DNA from: Rhodococcus sp. SBT000017
GTDB taxonomy: Bacteria > Actinomycetota > Actinomycetes > Mycobacteriales > Mycobacteriaceae
NCBI RefSeq assembly: GCF_003688915.1
Contig: NZ_REFU01000001.1
Location: 682,001 to 746,000, forward strand
Direction: 5' to 3'
DNA: 64,000 nucleotides
Shown here: piece after piece, positions 1-9,049 of the stretch
Position numbering within the stretch: the stretch's first letter is position 1
Layout of the letters: each line of letters begins with the position of its first letter
Notes under the pieces: generated by a model
What the model saw: only the letters and a program-made list of their open reading frames with translations
Database searches by the model: none
What the model was told of the DNA's origin: nothing
Translations under genes and position numbers: made by a program

Positions 1-1191
1 GGTGCCCTGGAGCTGGTGATCGGCCGACTGTCTTCACAGCAGATTTCCGGCTACCGATTGCTGGCCGAGACCACCACTCGCTACGTCGACGGTGATCGGT
101 TCGTCGACGCCGCCGCCTACACCGAGACCAACGCTGCCTTCCACGACTACCTCTTCACACAGACGGGCAACGAGCACCTGCTGCAGGCTTATCGGGCTCT
201 CGGGGTGAAAGCGGCGATGGAGGACGTGCTGCGCAACGCGACCTGGTGCGATCCGCTGTGCGCCCAGGACCACTTGGACATCGTCGACGCATTCGAGGCC
301 GGGGACCGTGGGCGCGCACGGACACTGATCGCCGATCACGCCGACCGCTCGAAGGCCACGATGAAGCGCGCCATGCACGAATCCCGTGCGAACAAACGTC
401 CCAAGTTCGTCAGCCCCGGCCGATTCACAGGCAAGATCGTGCTGATCACCGGTGCCGCCCAGGGCATCGGCGAATGCGTCGCCCGACGGATCGGTGCCGA
501 AGGAGGAGCACTGATCCTGGCCGACCGGTCCGAGTTGGTCGAACAGCTCACCGAGGAACTTCAACGAGACGGCGTCGAGGCCGCCCCTGTGATCGCCGAC
601 CTCGAAACCTGGGAGGGTGCTTCGGCGGTGGTGGACGCCGCACTCGCAAGACACGGACGTGTCGACGTGTCGGTTCACGTCGTCGGCGGCACCATCTGGG
701 CGAAACCGTTCGCCGAGTATCCGCCCGAGCAGATCGAGAAGGAAATCTCCCGCTCGCTCTTTCCGACGCTGTGGTCCTGCCGAGCCGTGATCCCATACAT
801 GATCGAACGCGGTGCCGGTACCATCGTCAACGTCTCCTCGGTCGCCACCCGCGGCATCCACCGGGTCCCCTACGCAGCAGCGAAGGGCGGCGTCAACGCC
901 ATCACTGCGACTCTGGCAGTCGAGGCGGCACCGCACGGTGTTCGTGTGGTGGCCACCGCTCCAGGCGGTACCGATGCACCGGCACGACGCGTCGCTCGCG
1001 GGCCCGCGCCCTCTACCGAGCAAGAAAAGGACTGGTACCAGGCCATCGTCGACCAAACGGTGGAGTCCTCGCTGCTCAAACGCTACGGAACACTGGACGA
1101 GCAGGCCGCAGCGATCTGCTTCCTCGCCTCCGACGAGGCGTCGTACATCACCGGCACCGTACTCCCGGTGGCCGGCGGCGATCCGGGCTGA
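1..1191 (+). CDS. benD: GntR FCD domain fused to benzoate cis-diol dehydrogenase (BenD), 5' partial
   Basis: The reading frame is open to the first base of the window, so the gene starts upstream; an internal GTG at 16 is not a believable start. The first ~125 residues read as the helical FCD ligand-binding domain of GntR regulators (AAFHDYLF, HLDIVDAFEAGD, HADRSKATM). The remainder is a classical short-chain dehydrogenase: TGAAQGIG cofactor loop, NVSS serine and YAAAK catalytic Tyr/Lys. Stretches such as GGTIWAKPF, RSLFPTLWSCRA and YAAAKGGVNAIT match what I know of BenD, which oxidises the benzoate 1,2-cis-diol to catechol with NAD+. No stop or frame change separates the two parts. The fusion is odd; the DNA-binding domain, if present, lies outside the window. 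The next gene follows closely, in keeping with a ben operon. Confidence 0.85.
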   Translation, partial: GALELVIGRLSSQQISGYRLLAETTTRYVDGDRFVDAAAYTETNAAFHDYLFTQTGNEHLLQAYRALGVKAAMEDVLRNATWCDPLCAQDHLDIVDAFEAGDRGRARTLIADHADRSKATMKRAMHESRANKRPKFVSPGRFTGKIVLITGAAQGIGECVARRIGAEGGALILADRSELVEQLTEELQRDGVEAAPVIADLETWEGASAVVDAALARHGRVDVSVHVVGGTIWAKPFAEYPPEQIEKEISRSLFPTLWSCRAVIPYMIERGAGTIVNVSSVATRGIHRVPYAAAKGGVNAITATLAVEAAPHGVRVVATAPGGTDAPARRVARGPAPSTEQEKDWYQAIVDQTVESSLLKRYGTLDEQAAAICFLASDEASYITGTVLPVAGGDPG

Positions 1192-1251
1192 GTCATGGCG
1201 GTGTTGGTTCGATCGCCGGACGCACTCCGGCTCCGCGGATACGGTGACGTC

Positions 1252-3954
1252 ATGTCACCTTCACCGTTGATCGGCCGCGGTGAACTGTTGGACGTCCTGC
1301 TCCGGACAGTCGATGCGTCCGCGACTGCGTCGACTTTCGCGGTGCTGACCGGACCGCCTGGCATCGGCGTGTCGTCGATTCTGCGGCAGCTCGAGCGGAC
1401 GGTCGGTACCGAGGTGCAGCGCACGGTGGTGCGCCGCATCGGTGCGGTTTCGTGGGAAACGCAGGTGCCGTTCGCCCTCGTCAGGCAGTTCGTCCCAGCT
1501 ATCGACATGGAGGGGGCCGAGCCGGTCGATTGGGGAAACCGAATTGCCGACGCGTTGCCGCCGGACTGTCTGACAGTTCTGCTGATCGATGATGCACACG
1601 ACTGCGATGCGGACTCGCTCCGTGCATTCGCCTCCGCCGTTCGGCATCATCGGTCTGCGAAGTTGGCGGTGGTGTGTACTCGAAAGCCGTTGCCCGAAGG
1701 CAGTATCGAATCCCATGATGTTCTCGATCGCGCCGCAGACCTGTCGCTGGCGGTACCGCCACTGACAGTGTCGGCCGTGACCGAGATCGCGGCGCTGCAG
1801 GGGATCATTCTGTCGCCGTCCTCGGCTGCGCATTTGACGCGACACACCGGCGGACGCCCTCGGTATGCAGTGGCGCTGCTGGACGAGGTGCCTGGCGAGA
1901 CCTGGAAGGGCGTTCGCCCCGAGCTGCCGGCGCCTGCCTTCGTGGCGGCGGGGGTTCGGACGACGCTCGGGCTGTGTACCGACGAGGCTCGACGCCTGAT
2001 CACGGCTGTCGCAGTTCTCGAATGCGGCCGACCGTTGACGACGGTGTGCCAGGTCGCCGGCATCGACGACCCCTGGCCTGCTGTCGATCTCGCGGAGCAG
2101 TTCGCACTGGTGACCGTCCGACGTAGCTCTGCAGCAACCATCCTCGAGGCTCCCGATCCGACGGTTCGCGCCGCGGTGCTCTCGACAATGAGCCGAGTCG
2201 AGCGTGCGCACCTGCACCGAGCCGCTGCAGCAGCCGAGGCCGACCCGGCCGACCAGCTGACGCATCTGGTTCACGCGTCGCCACTGCCCGATCCACTGGT
2301 GTCGGACCGATTGGACACGCTCGCTGCGTTTCGGGCCGGGAAGGGCGAATGGGCAACGGCAGCAAAGCTTTACCTCCTGTCCAGTCGGTCGACACAGGAG
2401 CCGGCCGCGCGAGAGGATCGCTTGGTTCGCGCGGTGGATGCCCTCATCGGTGCGGGGGACATGCGCACGGCCTCGGATTACATTGCCGAGATCGAAAGCC
2501 TTCGCGAGACACCAGCTCGCAATGCCGTTCTCGGATACCTGGCCATCCTGCGCGGCCGCCCCAACGAAGCCGAAGCTCGACTCACCCGGGCGTGGCAGTT
2601 GGTCCGGACGCGGCACGACCCCGAGGTCGCCGCTGTGATCTGTCATCGGCAGGTATTGCACAATCTGGCGCGCTGCGACGGTGCCAACCTCGTATTGTGG
2701 GCCGATCGCGCAGTCGAGCTCGTCGGAGCCGACCACGCAACTGCGGTGGAGGCGCAGTCCATTCGAGGCCTCGGTCTGGCGGGTACGGGCCGTGTTGCAG
2801 AAGCACTGAGCAGCTATCGAGACCTGTGGGGTCACGCCAGTACCGGGGCCGTCGGGCAACGGGTGCAGATGGGTGCCGGTTGGCTGCACTTCGCAACGGA
2901 CCACATCGATCTCGCGCGCTCGGAGCTCGAAGCCGCAGCACCGACCGACTTTCTCGGCGGTTCGACGCGAATCTCGTTGTGGGCTCATGGTTGGCTGGCG
3001 CGCACCTATTTCGTCACCGGCGAGTGGGATGCGGCGCTTCGGTTGGTCGGAGCTGGTTCCGACCTGGCCGACCGCTCCGGCGCCGCGTTGATCGTTCCTC
3101 TGCTCCAGTGGACCGCAACGCAGATCCACGCGCTCCGCGGAGATTGGGAGGCCGCTGGAAACAGTGCACACCGAGGCAATTCCGGCGCGCGCGACTACGC
3201 GATCATGCGGGTGCCTACGGCTCTCGGACGTGCTGCCATCGCGGAGGCGCAGGCCGACTATGCCGGCGTCCTACGCGCTCTTGCACCGTTGACCGAGCAG
3301 TGGGCTCACGCAGACGTGTCCGAGCCAGGGTTCTGGGCGTGGCCCGATGTGTACGCCAACGCGTTGATAGTCGAGGGCAGACTCGACGAGGCCGACGAGT
3401 TTCTGACTCCGCACGAGGCCAGAGTGCGCGATCGCGGTCATCGCTCCGCACACGCACGTCTTGCCTGTGCGCGGGGACGCCTGCATGGTGCGATCGGTGA
3501 CCTCGATTCTGCGCGAGCATCATTCGAGGATGCGCTGGCATCGCTCGCACCGCTACCCCTGACGTACGATCGCGCCCGAGTCAACTATGCCTACGGTCAG
3601 ACCCTGCGAAGGGCAGGTAAGCGGCGCGAGGCCGACGCCGTCGTGAGCGCCGCTCGCGAGGGCTATCTCGCGCTGGGTGCCACAACGTACGTTCGACGGT
3701 GCGACCGTGAGCTGAAAGCGGGTGGCGTGCACGCCGTTCTGAAGAATCGGGCCCACGACGCGTTGACCCCGCAGGAAGATGCAGTCTCGAGCCTGGTCGC
3801 CACGGGAATGACCAATCGCGAGGTCGCCGCCGAATTGTTCTTGTCGGTCAAGACTGTTCAGTTTCATCTGACCAGGGTGTACGCCAAGATGGGCATCCGT
3901 TCGAGAGCCGAATTGGCCGCCGCCCGAGCGACCGATGAAACCTCGGCAACATGA
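1252..3954 (+). CDS. benR: LuxR-family regulator with N-terminal AAA-type ATPase domain (BenR-like)
   Basis: A 900-residue regulator of the large ATP-binding LuxR (LAL/MalT-like) type. It starts with an AAA-like module (LTGPPGIGVSSIL, then the Walker B-like LTVLLIDDAHDCD), continues as a long helical TPR-like middle, and ends in a LuxR helix-turn-helix (LTPQEDAVSSLVATGMTNREVAAELFLSVKTVQFHLTRVY, read in pieces). The P-loop is atypical: the invariant Lys is Val. I chose the ATG at 1252 because MSPSPLIGRGELL is the usual beginning of such proteins; the ATG at 1195 would add 19 unlikely residues. It sits between benD and the transporters benK/benE. LuxR/ATPase regulators control ben genes in related actinobacteria (BenR of Corynebacterium), so the same role is inferred here. 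Confidence 0.82.
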   Translation: MSPSPLIGRGELLDVLLRTVDASATASTFAVLTGPPGIGVSSILRQLERTVGTEVQRTVVRRIGAVSWETQVPFALVRQFVPAIDMEGAEPVDWGNRIADALPPDCLTVLLIDDAHDCDADSLRAFASAVRHHRSAKLAVVCTRKPLPEGSIESHDVLDRAADLSLAVPPLTVSAVTEIAALQGIILSPSSAAHLTRHTGGRPRYAVALLDEVPGETWKGVRPELPAPAFVAAGVRTTLGLCTDEARRLITAVAVLECGRPLTTVCQVAGIDDPWPAVDLAEQFALVTVRRSSAATILEAPDPTVRAAVLSTMSRVERAHLHRAAAAAEADPADQLTHLVHASPLPDPLVSDRLDTLAAFRAGKGEWATAAKLYLLSSRSTQEPAAREDRLVRAVDALIGAGDMRTASDYIAEIESLRETPARNAVLGYLAILRGRPNEAEARLTRAWQLVRTRHDPEVAAVICHRQVLHNLARCDGANLVLWADRAVELVGADHATAVEAQSIRGLGLAGTGRVAEALSSYRDLWGHASTGAVGQRVQMGAGWLHFATDHIDLARSELEAAAPTDFLGGSTRISLWAHGWLARTYFVTGEWDAALRLVGAGSDLADRSGAALIVPLLQWTATQIHALRGDWEAAGNSAHRGNSGARDYAIMRVPTALGRAAIAEAQADYAGVLRALAPLTEQWAHADVSEPGFWAWPDVYANALIVEGRLDEADEFLTPHEARVRDRGHRSAHARLACARGRLHGAIGDLDSARASFEDALASLAPLPLTYDRARVNYAYGQTLRRAGKRREADAVVSAAREGYLALGATTYVRRCDRELKAGGVHAVLKNRAHDALTPQEDAVSSLVATGMTNREVAAELFLSVKTVQFHLTRVYAKMGIRSRAELAAARATDETSAT

Positions 3955-4106
3955 TTGGAAGACAACAACTTTCGTAATGTCGAGGTAGGCGCTAGGCAAA
4001 GCTCTGGTGTGACTCAACGCACAGTCTGGAACAGTAAAGCTACCCGCTCGGCCGTCAGTGCCGATGCAGTCGCGAAGCGGTACTCCCTGACCGAAAAGGA
4101 TCCCCG

Positions 4107-5456
4107 ATGAATGCCCCGGACTCCACCGCCAACACCAGTTGGGCCAGTGACCGACACCGCCGAAGTGTTCTGTGGATCGTTGCACTGTCCACGGCAGCAA
4201 TTGTTTTCGACGGCTACGACCTCGTCGTCTACGGTACCGTGCTGCCGACTCTGCTCGCCGATTCCGCTCAGCTGGGTGCCTTGGATCCGGAAACCGCTGG
4301 AGCACTCGGTTCCTACGCCCTGATCGGCGTCATGGTCGGTGCCTTGACGGCCGGTGCTTTCGGTGATCGGATCGGTCGTCGTAGAACGATGTTGACGTGC
4401 ATCGTCTGGTTCTCGGTGGGGATGGGGGCAACTGCACTCGCACAGAACATCACGATGTTCGGCCTACTTCGGTTCCTGACCGGTATCGGAGTCGGTGGCC
4501 TCGTCGCCACCGTCGGTGCAATGATCGCCGAATTCGCACCGCCAGGACGACGAAACCTGTTCAACGCCATCGTCTACAGCGGCATCCCGGCAGGCGGTGT
4601 GCTGGCATCGCTGGCCGCGATCACCCTGCAGGATTCGATCGGGTGGCGCGGATTGTTCTGGATCGGAGCACTCCCGCTGTTCGTGCTGTTGCCGCTGGCT
4701 CTGCTTCGGATGCCGGAGTCGCCGCGATGGCTGTTGGCACACGGACGCGTCGCCGACGCCCAGCAGATCTGTGATCGAACCGGTATTCCGATGCCCGAGG
4801 TCGAGCCCGCCATCGCCGGGGATCGCGTCGGGTTTGCCGCTCTGGCTCGCAAACCCCTTCTGCGCCCGACAGCCCTTCTGGGTCTGATGAGCTTCTCCGG
4901 CCTACTGCTGACCTACGGCCTCAACACCTGGCTTCCACAGATCATGTCCGAGGCGGGATACAACGCGAAGGGCTCACTGTCATTCCTGTTGGTGCTCAAC
5001 GGCGGTGCCATCATCGGCGGGCTGATTGCATCTCGTGTCGCCGATCGCACCGGACCGCAACGCGTCATCGCAGTCACCTTCTGCCTCGCCGCACTGTCGT
5101 TGGTTCTGCTGACGCTGAACTTCCCGCTCGGTGTCCTACTGGTCGCCGTTGCCGGCGCCGGCATCGGTGCCATCGGCACCCAGGTCCTGATCTACGGATT
5201 CGTCTCGAACTACTATCCCACCACCGCCCGCGCAGCAGGTGTTGCGTGGTGCGCCGGATTCGGCCGGCTCGGCGGCATACTCGGACCGCTACTCGGCGGC
5301 ATCTTGCTCGGGGCCGGCATCGCGTCGTCCACGGCGTTCTACATCTTCGCTGTCGTGGCGCTGCTCGGAGCGCTCGTCACGACCGCTGTCCCCGCGGTTC
5401 GGGCACTGCGTCGGTCCGATCTAGCGGCCGGCCAACCGGTGAAAGTGGCTGAATGA
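4107..5456 (+). CDS. benK: Benzoate MFS transporter BenK
   Basis: A 449-residue major facilitator of the aromatic acid:H+ symporter type. It has about 12 hydrophobic segments, the FDGYDLVVYG signature in the first helix (the Asp-rich motif of AAHS transporters) and GDRIGRRRTM in the loop after helix 2. It should import benzoate across the cytoplasmic membrane for the dioxygenase route that ends in BenD. It follows the regulator after a 152-bp gap large enough for its own promoter and overlaps the next gene by ATGA, so the two transporters are probably made from one transcript. Confidence 0.88.
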   Translation: MNAPDSTANTSWASDRHRRSVLWIVALSTAAIVFDGYDLVVYGTVLPTLLADSAQLGALDPETAGALGSYALIGVMVGALTAGAFGDRIGRRRTMLTCIVWFSVGMGATALAQNITMFGLLRFLTGIGVGGLVATVGAMIAEFAPPGRRNLFNAIVYSGIPAGGVLASLAAITLQDSIGWRGLFWIGALPLFVLLPLALLRMPESPRWLLAHGRVADAQQICDRTGIPMPEVEPAIAGDRVGFAALARKPLLRPTALLGLMSFSGLLLTYGLNTWLPQIMSEAGYNAKGSLSFLLVLNGGAIIGGLIASRVADRTGPQRVIAVTFCLAALSLVLLTLNFPLGVLLVAVAGAGIGAIGTQVLIYGFVSNYYPTTARAAGVAWCAGFGRLGGILGPLLGGILLGAGIASSTAFYIFAVVALLGALVTTAVPAVRALRRSDLAAGQPVKVAE

Positions 5457-6700
5457 CAAAAATGTTCGAGAGAACGGCCTCCAGCGAACTGCCGGAGCGT
5501 CGCCCGCCGAGTCTGCGTGTCCTGCGCGTCGACTTCGGCGGGCAGTACGTCGGTGCGGGGGCAACCGGCGTGCTGTTCAGCGCGACCGGCCCCGTTGCGG
5601 TCATCATGGGCGCCGCAGCCGCCGGCTCGCTCACCGCAGCGCAGACCGCGTCGTGGGTCTTCGGGGTGTTCGTGCTCAACGGCATTCTCACCGTGGTGGC
5701 GAGCTGGGTGTACCGGATGCCGCTGAGTTTCTTCTGGACCATTCCGGGCACCGTTCTGGTCGGTCAGTCGCTGGCGTCGCTGACCTGGCCGGAAGTCGTC
5801 GGGGCGTACCTCGCCACCGGGGTCCTCATCGTCGTGCTGGGAGCCACCGGCGTGGTCTCGAAATTGATGGCCTTTCTGCCGCACAGGGTGGTGATGGCGA
5901 TGGTTGCCGGAGCATTTCTGTCGTTCGGAACCGGACTCGTGCAGTCGGTTTCGTCCGACGTACTCGTCGCCGGCTGCATGGTCGTGGCGTGGTTGGCTCT
6001 GACCCGCTCCGATACGTGGTCCAAACGGGTGCCTCCTGTCCTCGCCGCATTGGTTGCCGGGCTCGTGGCTCTCGCAGCATCCGGCGGGTACACCCGAGTG
6101 AGCGGCCCCGCGGCCGAGCTGCCCCTCGTCGGTCTGCCCGAACTCGTTGCGCCGTCGTTCAGTGGGGCGGCAATGGCCCAGTTGGTGATACCGCTTGCCA
6201 TCACCGTGATCGCGGTACAGAACGGTCAGGGTGCTGCGGTACTGAACTCTGCGGGCCACCGACCGCCGATGACCGTTGTCACCATCGCCTGCGGCGTTTG
6301 GTCGCTTCTGGTTGCGTCGCTGGGCGCGGTGTCGACGTGTCTGGCCGGTCCGACCAATGCCTTGCTCGTTGCTGTGGGTGAACGGTCGCGGCAGTACACC
6401 GCCGGAATGACCTGCGGCGCATTGGCCATCGTGGTGGGTCTACTTGCGCCGCTGCTGGTGCGAGGGCTGTCCGTGGTACCCGCTACATTCATCGCCGCTC
6501 TCGCAGGATTGGCCATGCTCGAGGCGCTGCGCGGTGCATTCACTGCCGCGTTCTCCGATTCGGCCGGCCGGCCGGTGCTCGCGCCGCTGATCACGTTGCT
6601 GGTCACCATCTCCGGCACCGATGTCGGAGGACTCGGCGCACCGTTCTGGGGACTGGTCGCAGGTGTTGCGGTGACTTACCTGCTCGATCGCCGACAGTAG
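5453..6700 (+). CDS. benE: BenE-family benzoate transporter
   Basis: A 415-residue membrane protein with about 12 predicted hydrophobic segments and the BenE-family opening (GVLFSATGPVAVIMGAA, then PLSFFWTIPGTVLVGQS). The start codon overlaps the stop of benK in an ATGA, indicating translational coupling. BenE proteins are a second benzoate uptake route beside BenK. Transport of benzoate is inferred from the family and from the benD-benR-benK neighbourhood. It is the last gene of the cluster; the next coding sequence lies beyond a poorly conserved gap. Confidence 0.87.
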   Translation: MTKMFERTASSELPERRPPSLRVLRVDFGGQYVGAGATGVLFSATGPVAVIMGAAAAGSLTAAQTASWVFGVFVLNGILTVVASWVYRMPLSFFWTIPGTVLVGQSLASLTWPEVVGAYLATGVLIVVLGATGVVSKLMAFLPHRVVMAMVAGAFLSFGTGLVQSVSSDVLVAGCMVVAWLALTRSDTWSKRVPPVLAALVAGLVALAASGGYTRVSGPAAELPLVGLPELVAPSFSGAAMAQLVIPLAITVIAVQNGQGAAVLNSAGHRPPMTVVTIACGVWSLLVASLGAVSTCLAGPTNALLVAVGERSRQYTAGMTCGALAIVVGLLAPLLVRGLSVVPATFIAALAGLAMLEALRGAFTAAFSDSAGRPVLAPLITLLVTISGTDVGGLGAPFWGLVAGVAVTYLLDRRQ

Positions 6701-6838
6701 GGGATTGCGCCGTCGTTCGATCGCTCCGAACTCCACAGCACGACAGACCGTACGGGGCGGTGGACACCTTGCCGAGACGCCGGGACTGTCGAGCGCGAGA
6801 ATCCTTTGCTGTCGGTGCCCTGTGCGACTCTGCACGGC

Positions 6839-7131
6839 ATGGCGATGTGCATGGCGTGCGATCTGGAAATGCTCGATTCGGTGGGTTGTACTTGGCGGCC
6901 CAGTCGAATACGAAACGGGAGGAGCAAGTGTCACGACTGCCGCACCCCACCGGGAGCGCTTCATCACCCGGGTGTGACGGCGAGCGGTGCCGGTGTGGCC
7001 AGATGCTCTCGTGCGGCAGCGGGTGCGCAGTGGATGAGTGCGAACGTGAAGACGGCCACGACTACGTCGACGCGAGCTGCAGGTGGTGCAACGAACCGTT
7101 CGGACAGCTCCGCGTGGTGGACGGCCGATGA
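6839..7131 (+). pseudogene. Small Cys-rich zinc-ribbon protein gene, frameshifted
   Basis: Two frames carry the two halves of what looks like one Cys/His-rich protein. Reading from ATG 6839 gives MAMCMACDLEMLDSVGCT, then KCHDCRTPPGALHHP. In the next frame the text continues from about 6970 as GCDGERCRCGQMLSCGSGC, then ends at 7131. Joined, this gives a series of CxxC-type pairs (C..C, CHDC, CDGERCRC, C..C..C) like small actinobacterial zinc-ribbon proteins I recognise by pattern. The frame change falls in a CCCGGG run near 6968-6973 and is explained by loss of one G. It may be a true pseudogene, a sequencing error or, less likely, programmed shifting. No function can be named. Confidence 0.55.
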
Positions 7132-7363
7132 CCCTGCGACCGAGAAGCTACGAGTGTCAGCGAATGTCACCACTCCGGGACAGCAAGAGGCACATCGTAT
7201 TGCTTATGGGCTTTCGCGATTCAAGGTGCGACTCGCGGGTGTAGAACTGAAGCATGACCGAGCGGATGCTCCACTGCGAGGTCTGTCATGCGGACCGTCC
7301 GCTACGCGTCGGCCATGCGCGTTGTAGAGCGTGGGCACGACACCTGCGACTCGAAGGAACACC

Positions 7364-8146
7364 ATGTCCGAACTGGCACAGACCCGCCCAGGAATCGACG
7401 TACCCGCTCCGCCCGTTTTCGAGTCGGTCGACGACGAACGGCAGCACCGAAAGCAACGACTGGCGGCCGCTTTCCGGCTCTTCAGTCAGTGCGGCTTCGA
7501 CGAAGGGGTGGCGGGGCATATCACCGCTCGTGACCCAGAGAAGACCGACCACTTCTGGGTCAACCCCTTCGGTATGCATTTCAGCATGATCAAATCGAGC
7601 GATCTGATCCTGGTCGATCACGAGGGTCAGATCGTCGAAGGCAATCGTCCGGTGAACCGTGCGGCGTTCGTCATCCACTCCCAGGTGCACGCGGCTCGGC
7701 CGGACGTGGTTGCGGCCGCTCACGCACATTCGTTGTACGGGAAAGCGCTGTCGAGTTTGCGGATGGGGCTGGCACCTCTGACCCAGGACGCCTGCGCGTT
7801 CTACGACGACCATGCCGTGTTCGACGACTACACGGGTGTCGTTGCAGAGTTGGAGGAGGGCAGGAGAATTGGTGCGGCGCTCGGTCAGCGCAAGGCGATC
7901 GTTCTGTCGAACCACGGTCTGCTCACGGTCGGTCGGACCGTGGACTCCGCGGCATGGTGGTTCATCACAATGGAGCGATCCAGTCAGGCACAGCTCATCG
8001 CCATGGCGGCGGGTGAACCGAAACCGTTGGATGACGTGACGGCGAAGCTGACGTACAACCAGGTGGGTCTCGAGTACGCGGGGTGGTTCCAGTTCCAGCC
8101 GATGTACGACCGAATCGTTGCGCAGCACCCGGAGCTGATGGACTGA
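7364..8146 (+). CDS. Class II aldolase/adducin family protein
   Basis: A 260-residue protein with the class II aldolase fold: FSQCGFDEGVAGHITARDP near the N-terminus, HAHSLYGKALSS (metal-binding His pair) in the middle and NHGLLTVGRT towards the end. Members are Zn-dependent aldolases or decarboxylases acting on sugar phosphates or hydroxy acids; actinobacterial proteins of this length are mostly of unknown substrate. The ATG at 7364 is preceded by GAAGGA at proper spacing. It stands alone: the next gene is convergent and the upstream gene is broken. Confidence 0.78.
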   Translation: MSELAQTRPGIDVPAPPVFESVDDERQHRKQRLAAAFRLFSQCGFDEGVAGHITARDPEKTDHFWVNPFGMHFSMIKSSDLILVDHEGQIVEGNRPVNRAAFVIHSQVHAARPDVVAAAHAHSLYGKALSSLRMGLAPLTQDACAFYDDHAVFDDYTGVVAELEEGRRIGAALGQRKAIVLSNHGLLTVGRTVDSAAWWFITMERSSQAQLIAMAAGEPKPLDDVTAKLTYNQVGLEYAGWFQFQPMYDRIVAQHPELMD

Positions 8147-8187
8147 ACGACATCAGCGACGCGGTCTCCGTCCGAACAGCCGAAACC

Positions 8188-8202
8188 CCGCTCAGCGAGC
8201 GG
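8188..8202. terminator. Candidate hairpin between convergent genes
   Basis: CCGCTC-AGC-GAGCGG forms a perfect 6-bp stem with a 3-nt loop in the short gap between the convergent aldolase and K+ channel genes. On the + strand it is followed by CTTT. There is no long U-run, so termination is only inferred. Confidence 0.4.
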
Positions 8203-8249
8203 CTTTCCGGCATCGGAAAATGGTTCGACTTCGATCGGCGGTTGTCTGT

Positions 8250-9002
8250 CTACGCTGTGCCATCGGGTGCCGAAGACACCGCCGAACATCGCCTGTCGGG
8301 TCGCAACGCGAGTTCGGTTCGCAGCGCTGCAATTTGGGAGGTCAGCTCCGCAACCTGTTGCTGCGTCGCCGCCTGGTTCGCGTCGTCCTGTTCGGCCACC
8401 TTTTGGACGAGCCAGGACGCCAAGGTGGCTGTGACGACACCGAGCAAGGCGATGCCTGCCACCATGAGTCCGACGGCGATGAAGCGGCCCGTCGCTGTGG
8501 TGGGCGAGTAGTCCCCGTAGCCGACAGTCGTGACCGTCGCGGTTGCCCACCACAAGGCGTCGGGGAACGTCTTGATACTCCCGGCCGGTGCTGCGCGTTC
8601 GGCGTCGAACATCGCGAGTGACGCAACAAAAACCAGCACTGCGGTTCCGGCGACGGCATAAGTCACTACCCGCCCACGGAGCGCGCCGCCGATGGAGCGT
8701 TGCAGCAAACTGACCAAGGTGAGACGCCGAAGCAGTCTCAGTGGGCGCAGCATCGGCAGCGCCACAATTGCGAGTTCGTGCAGATGCCGAACGAACCAGC
8801 GCGCGCGTTGATCGGCAAGGGCCAGTCGTACCAGGTAGTCGATCCCGAACATGGCCCAGATCGCGAGGATTGCGTACTCGGCGACGCGTGCGCCCGTGCC
8901 AGTCGGTTGACTCAGCACGGTCCAGGTGTAGATCGCCAGGAACGTCAGAGCCGATCCGGCGAGCGGCCACTCGGTTGCTCGCGCACATTGCCGATAGTTC
9001 AT
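8250..9002 (-). CDS. Voltage-gated-type potassium channel protein
   Basis: A 250-residue membrane protein with several N-terminal hydrophobic helices, an Arg-rich stretch resembling a voltage-sensor S4 (RPLRLLRRLTLVSLLQR), a pore loop with the K+ selectivity filter TVTTVGYGD, a final inner helix (FIAVGLMVAGIALLGVV) and a C-terminal coiled-coil-like tail (QQQVAELTSQIAALRTEL). This is the six-helix Kv/KvAP-type layout and predicts a K+-selective channel in the cytoplasmic membrane. It lies convergent with the aldolase gene and about 50 bp downstream of the hydantoinase stop on the same strand, without obvious functional link. Confidence 0.85.
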   Translation of the reverse strand: MNYRQCARATEWPLAGSALTFLAIYTWTVLSQPTGTGARVAEYAILAIWAMFGIDYLVRLALADQRARWFVRHLHELAIVALPMLRPLRLLRRLTLVSLLQRSIGGALRGRVVTYAVAGTAVLVFVASLAMFDAERAAPAGSIKTFPDALWWATATVTTVGYGDYSPTTATGRFIAVGLMVAGIALLGVVTATLASWLVQKVAEQDDANQAATQQQVAELTSQIAALRTELALRPDRRCSAVSSAPDGTA

Positions 9003-9049
9003 GGGCCGGGACTGTACTGCGTGTCGATCAGATCGCCCGTGTCCGAGAT

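Noticed and set aside
1261..3171. A 636-codon open frame opposite the BenR gene
   Set aside because: No motifs, and it lies antisense to a gene with well-conserved domains.
6806..7327. An intact 173-residue protein in the benE-aldolase gap
   Set aside because: Only its first part looks real; the conserved Cys pairs continue in another frame, so a frameshifted gene explains it better.
7132..7363. Possible further gene before the aldolase
   Set aside because: Only short frames without motifs; the aldolase has its own ribosome site at 7353.
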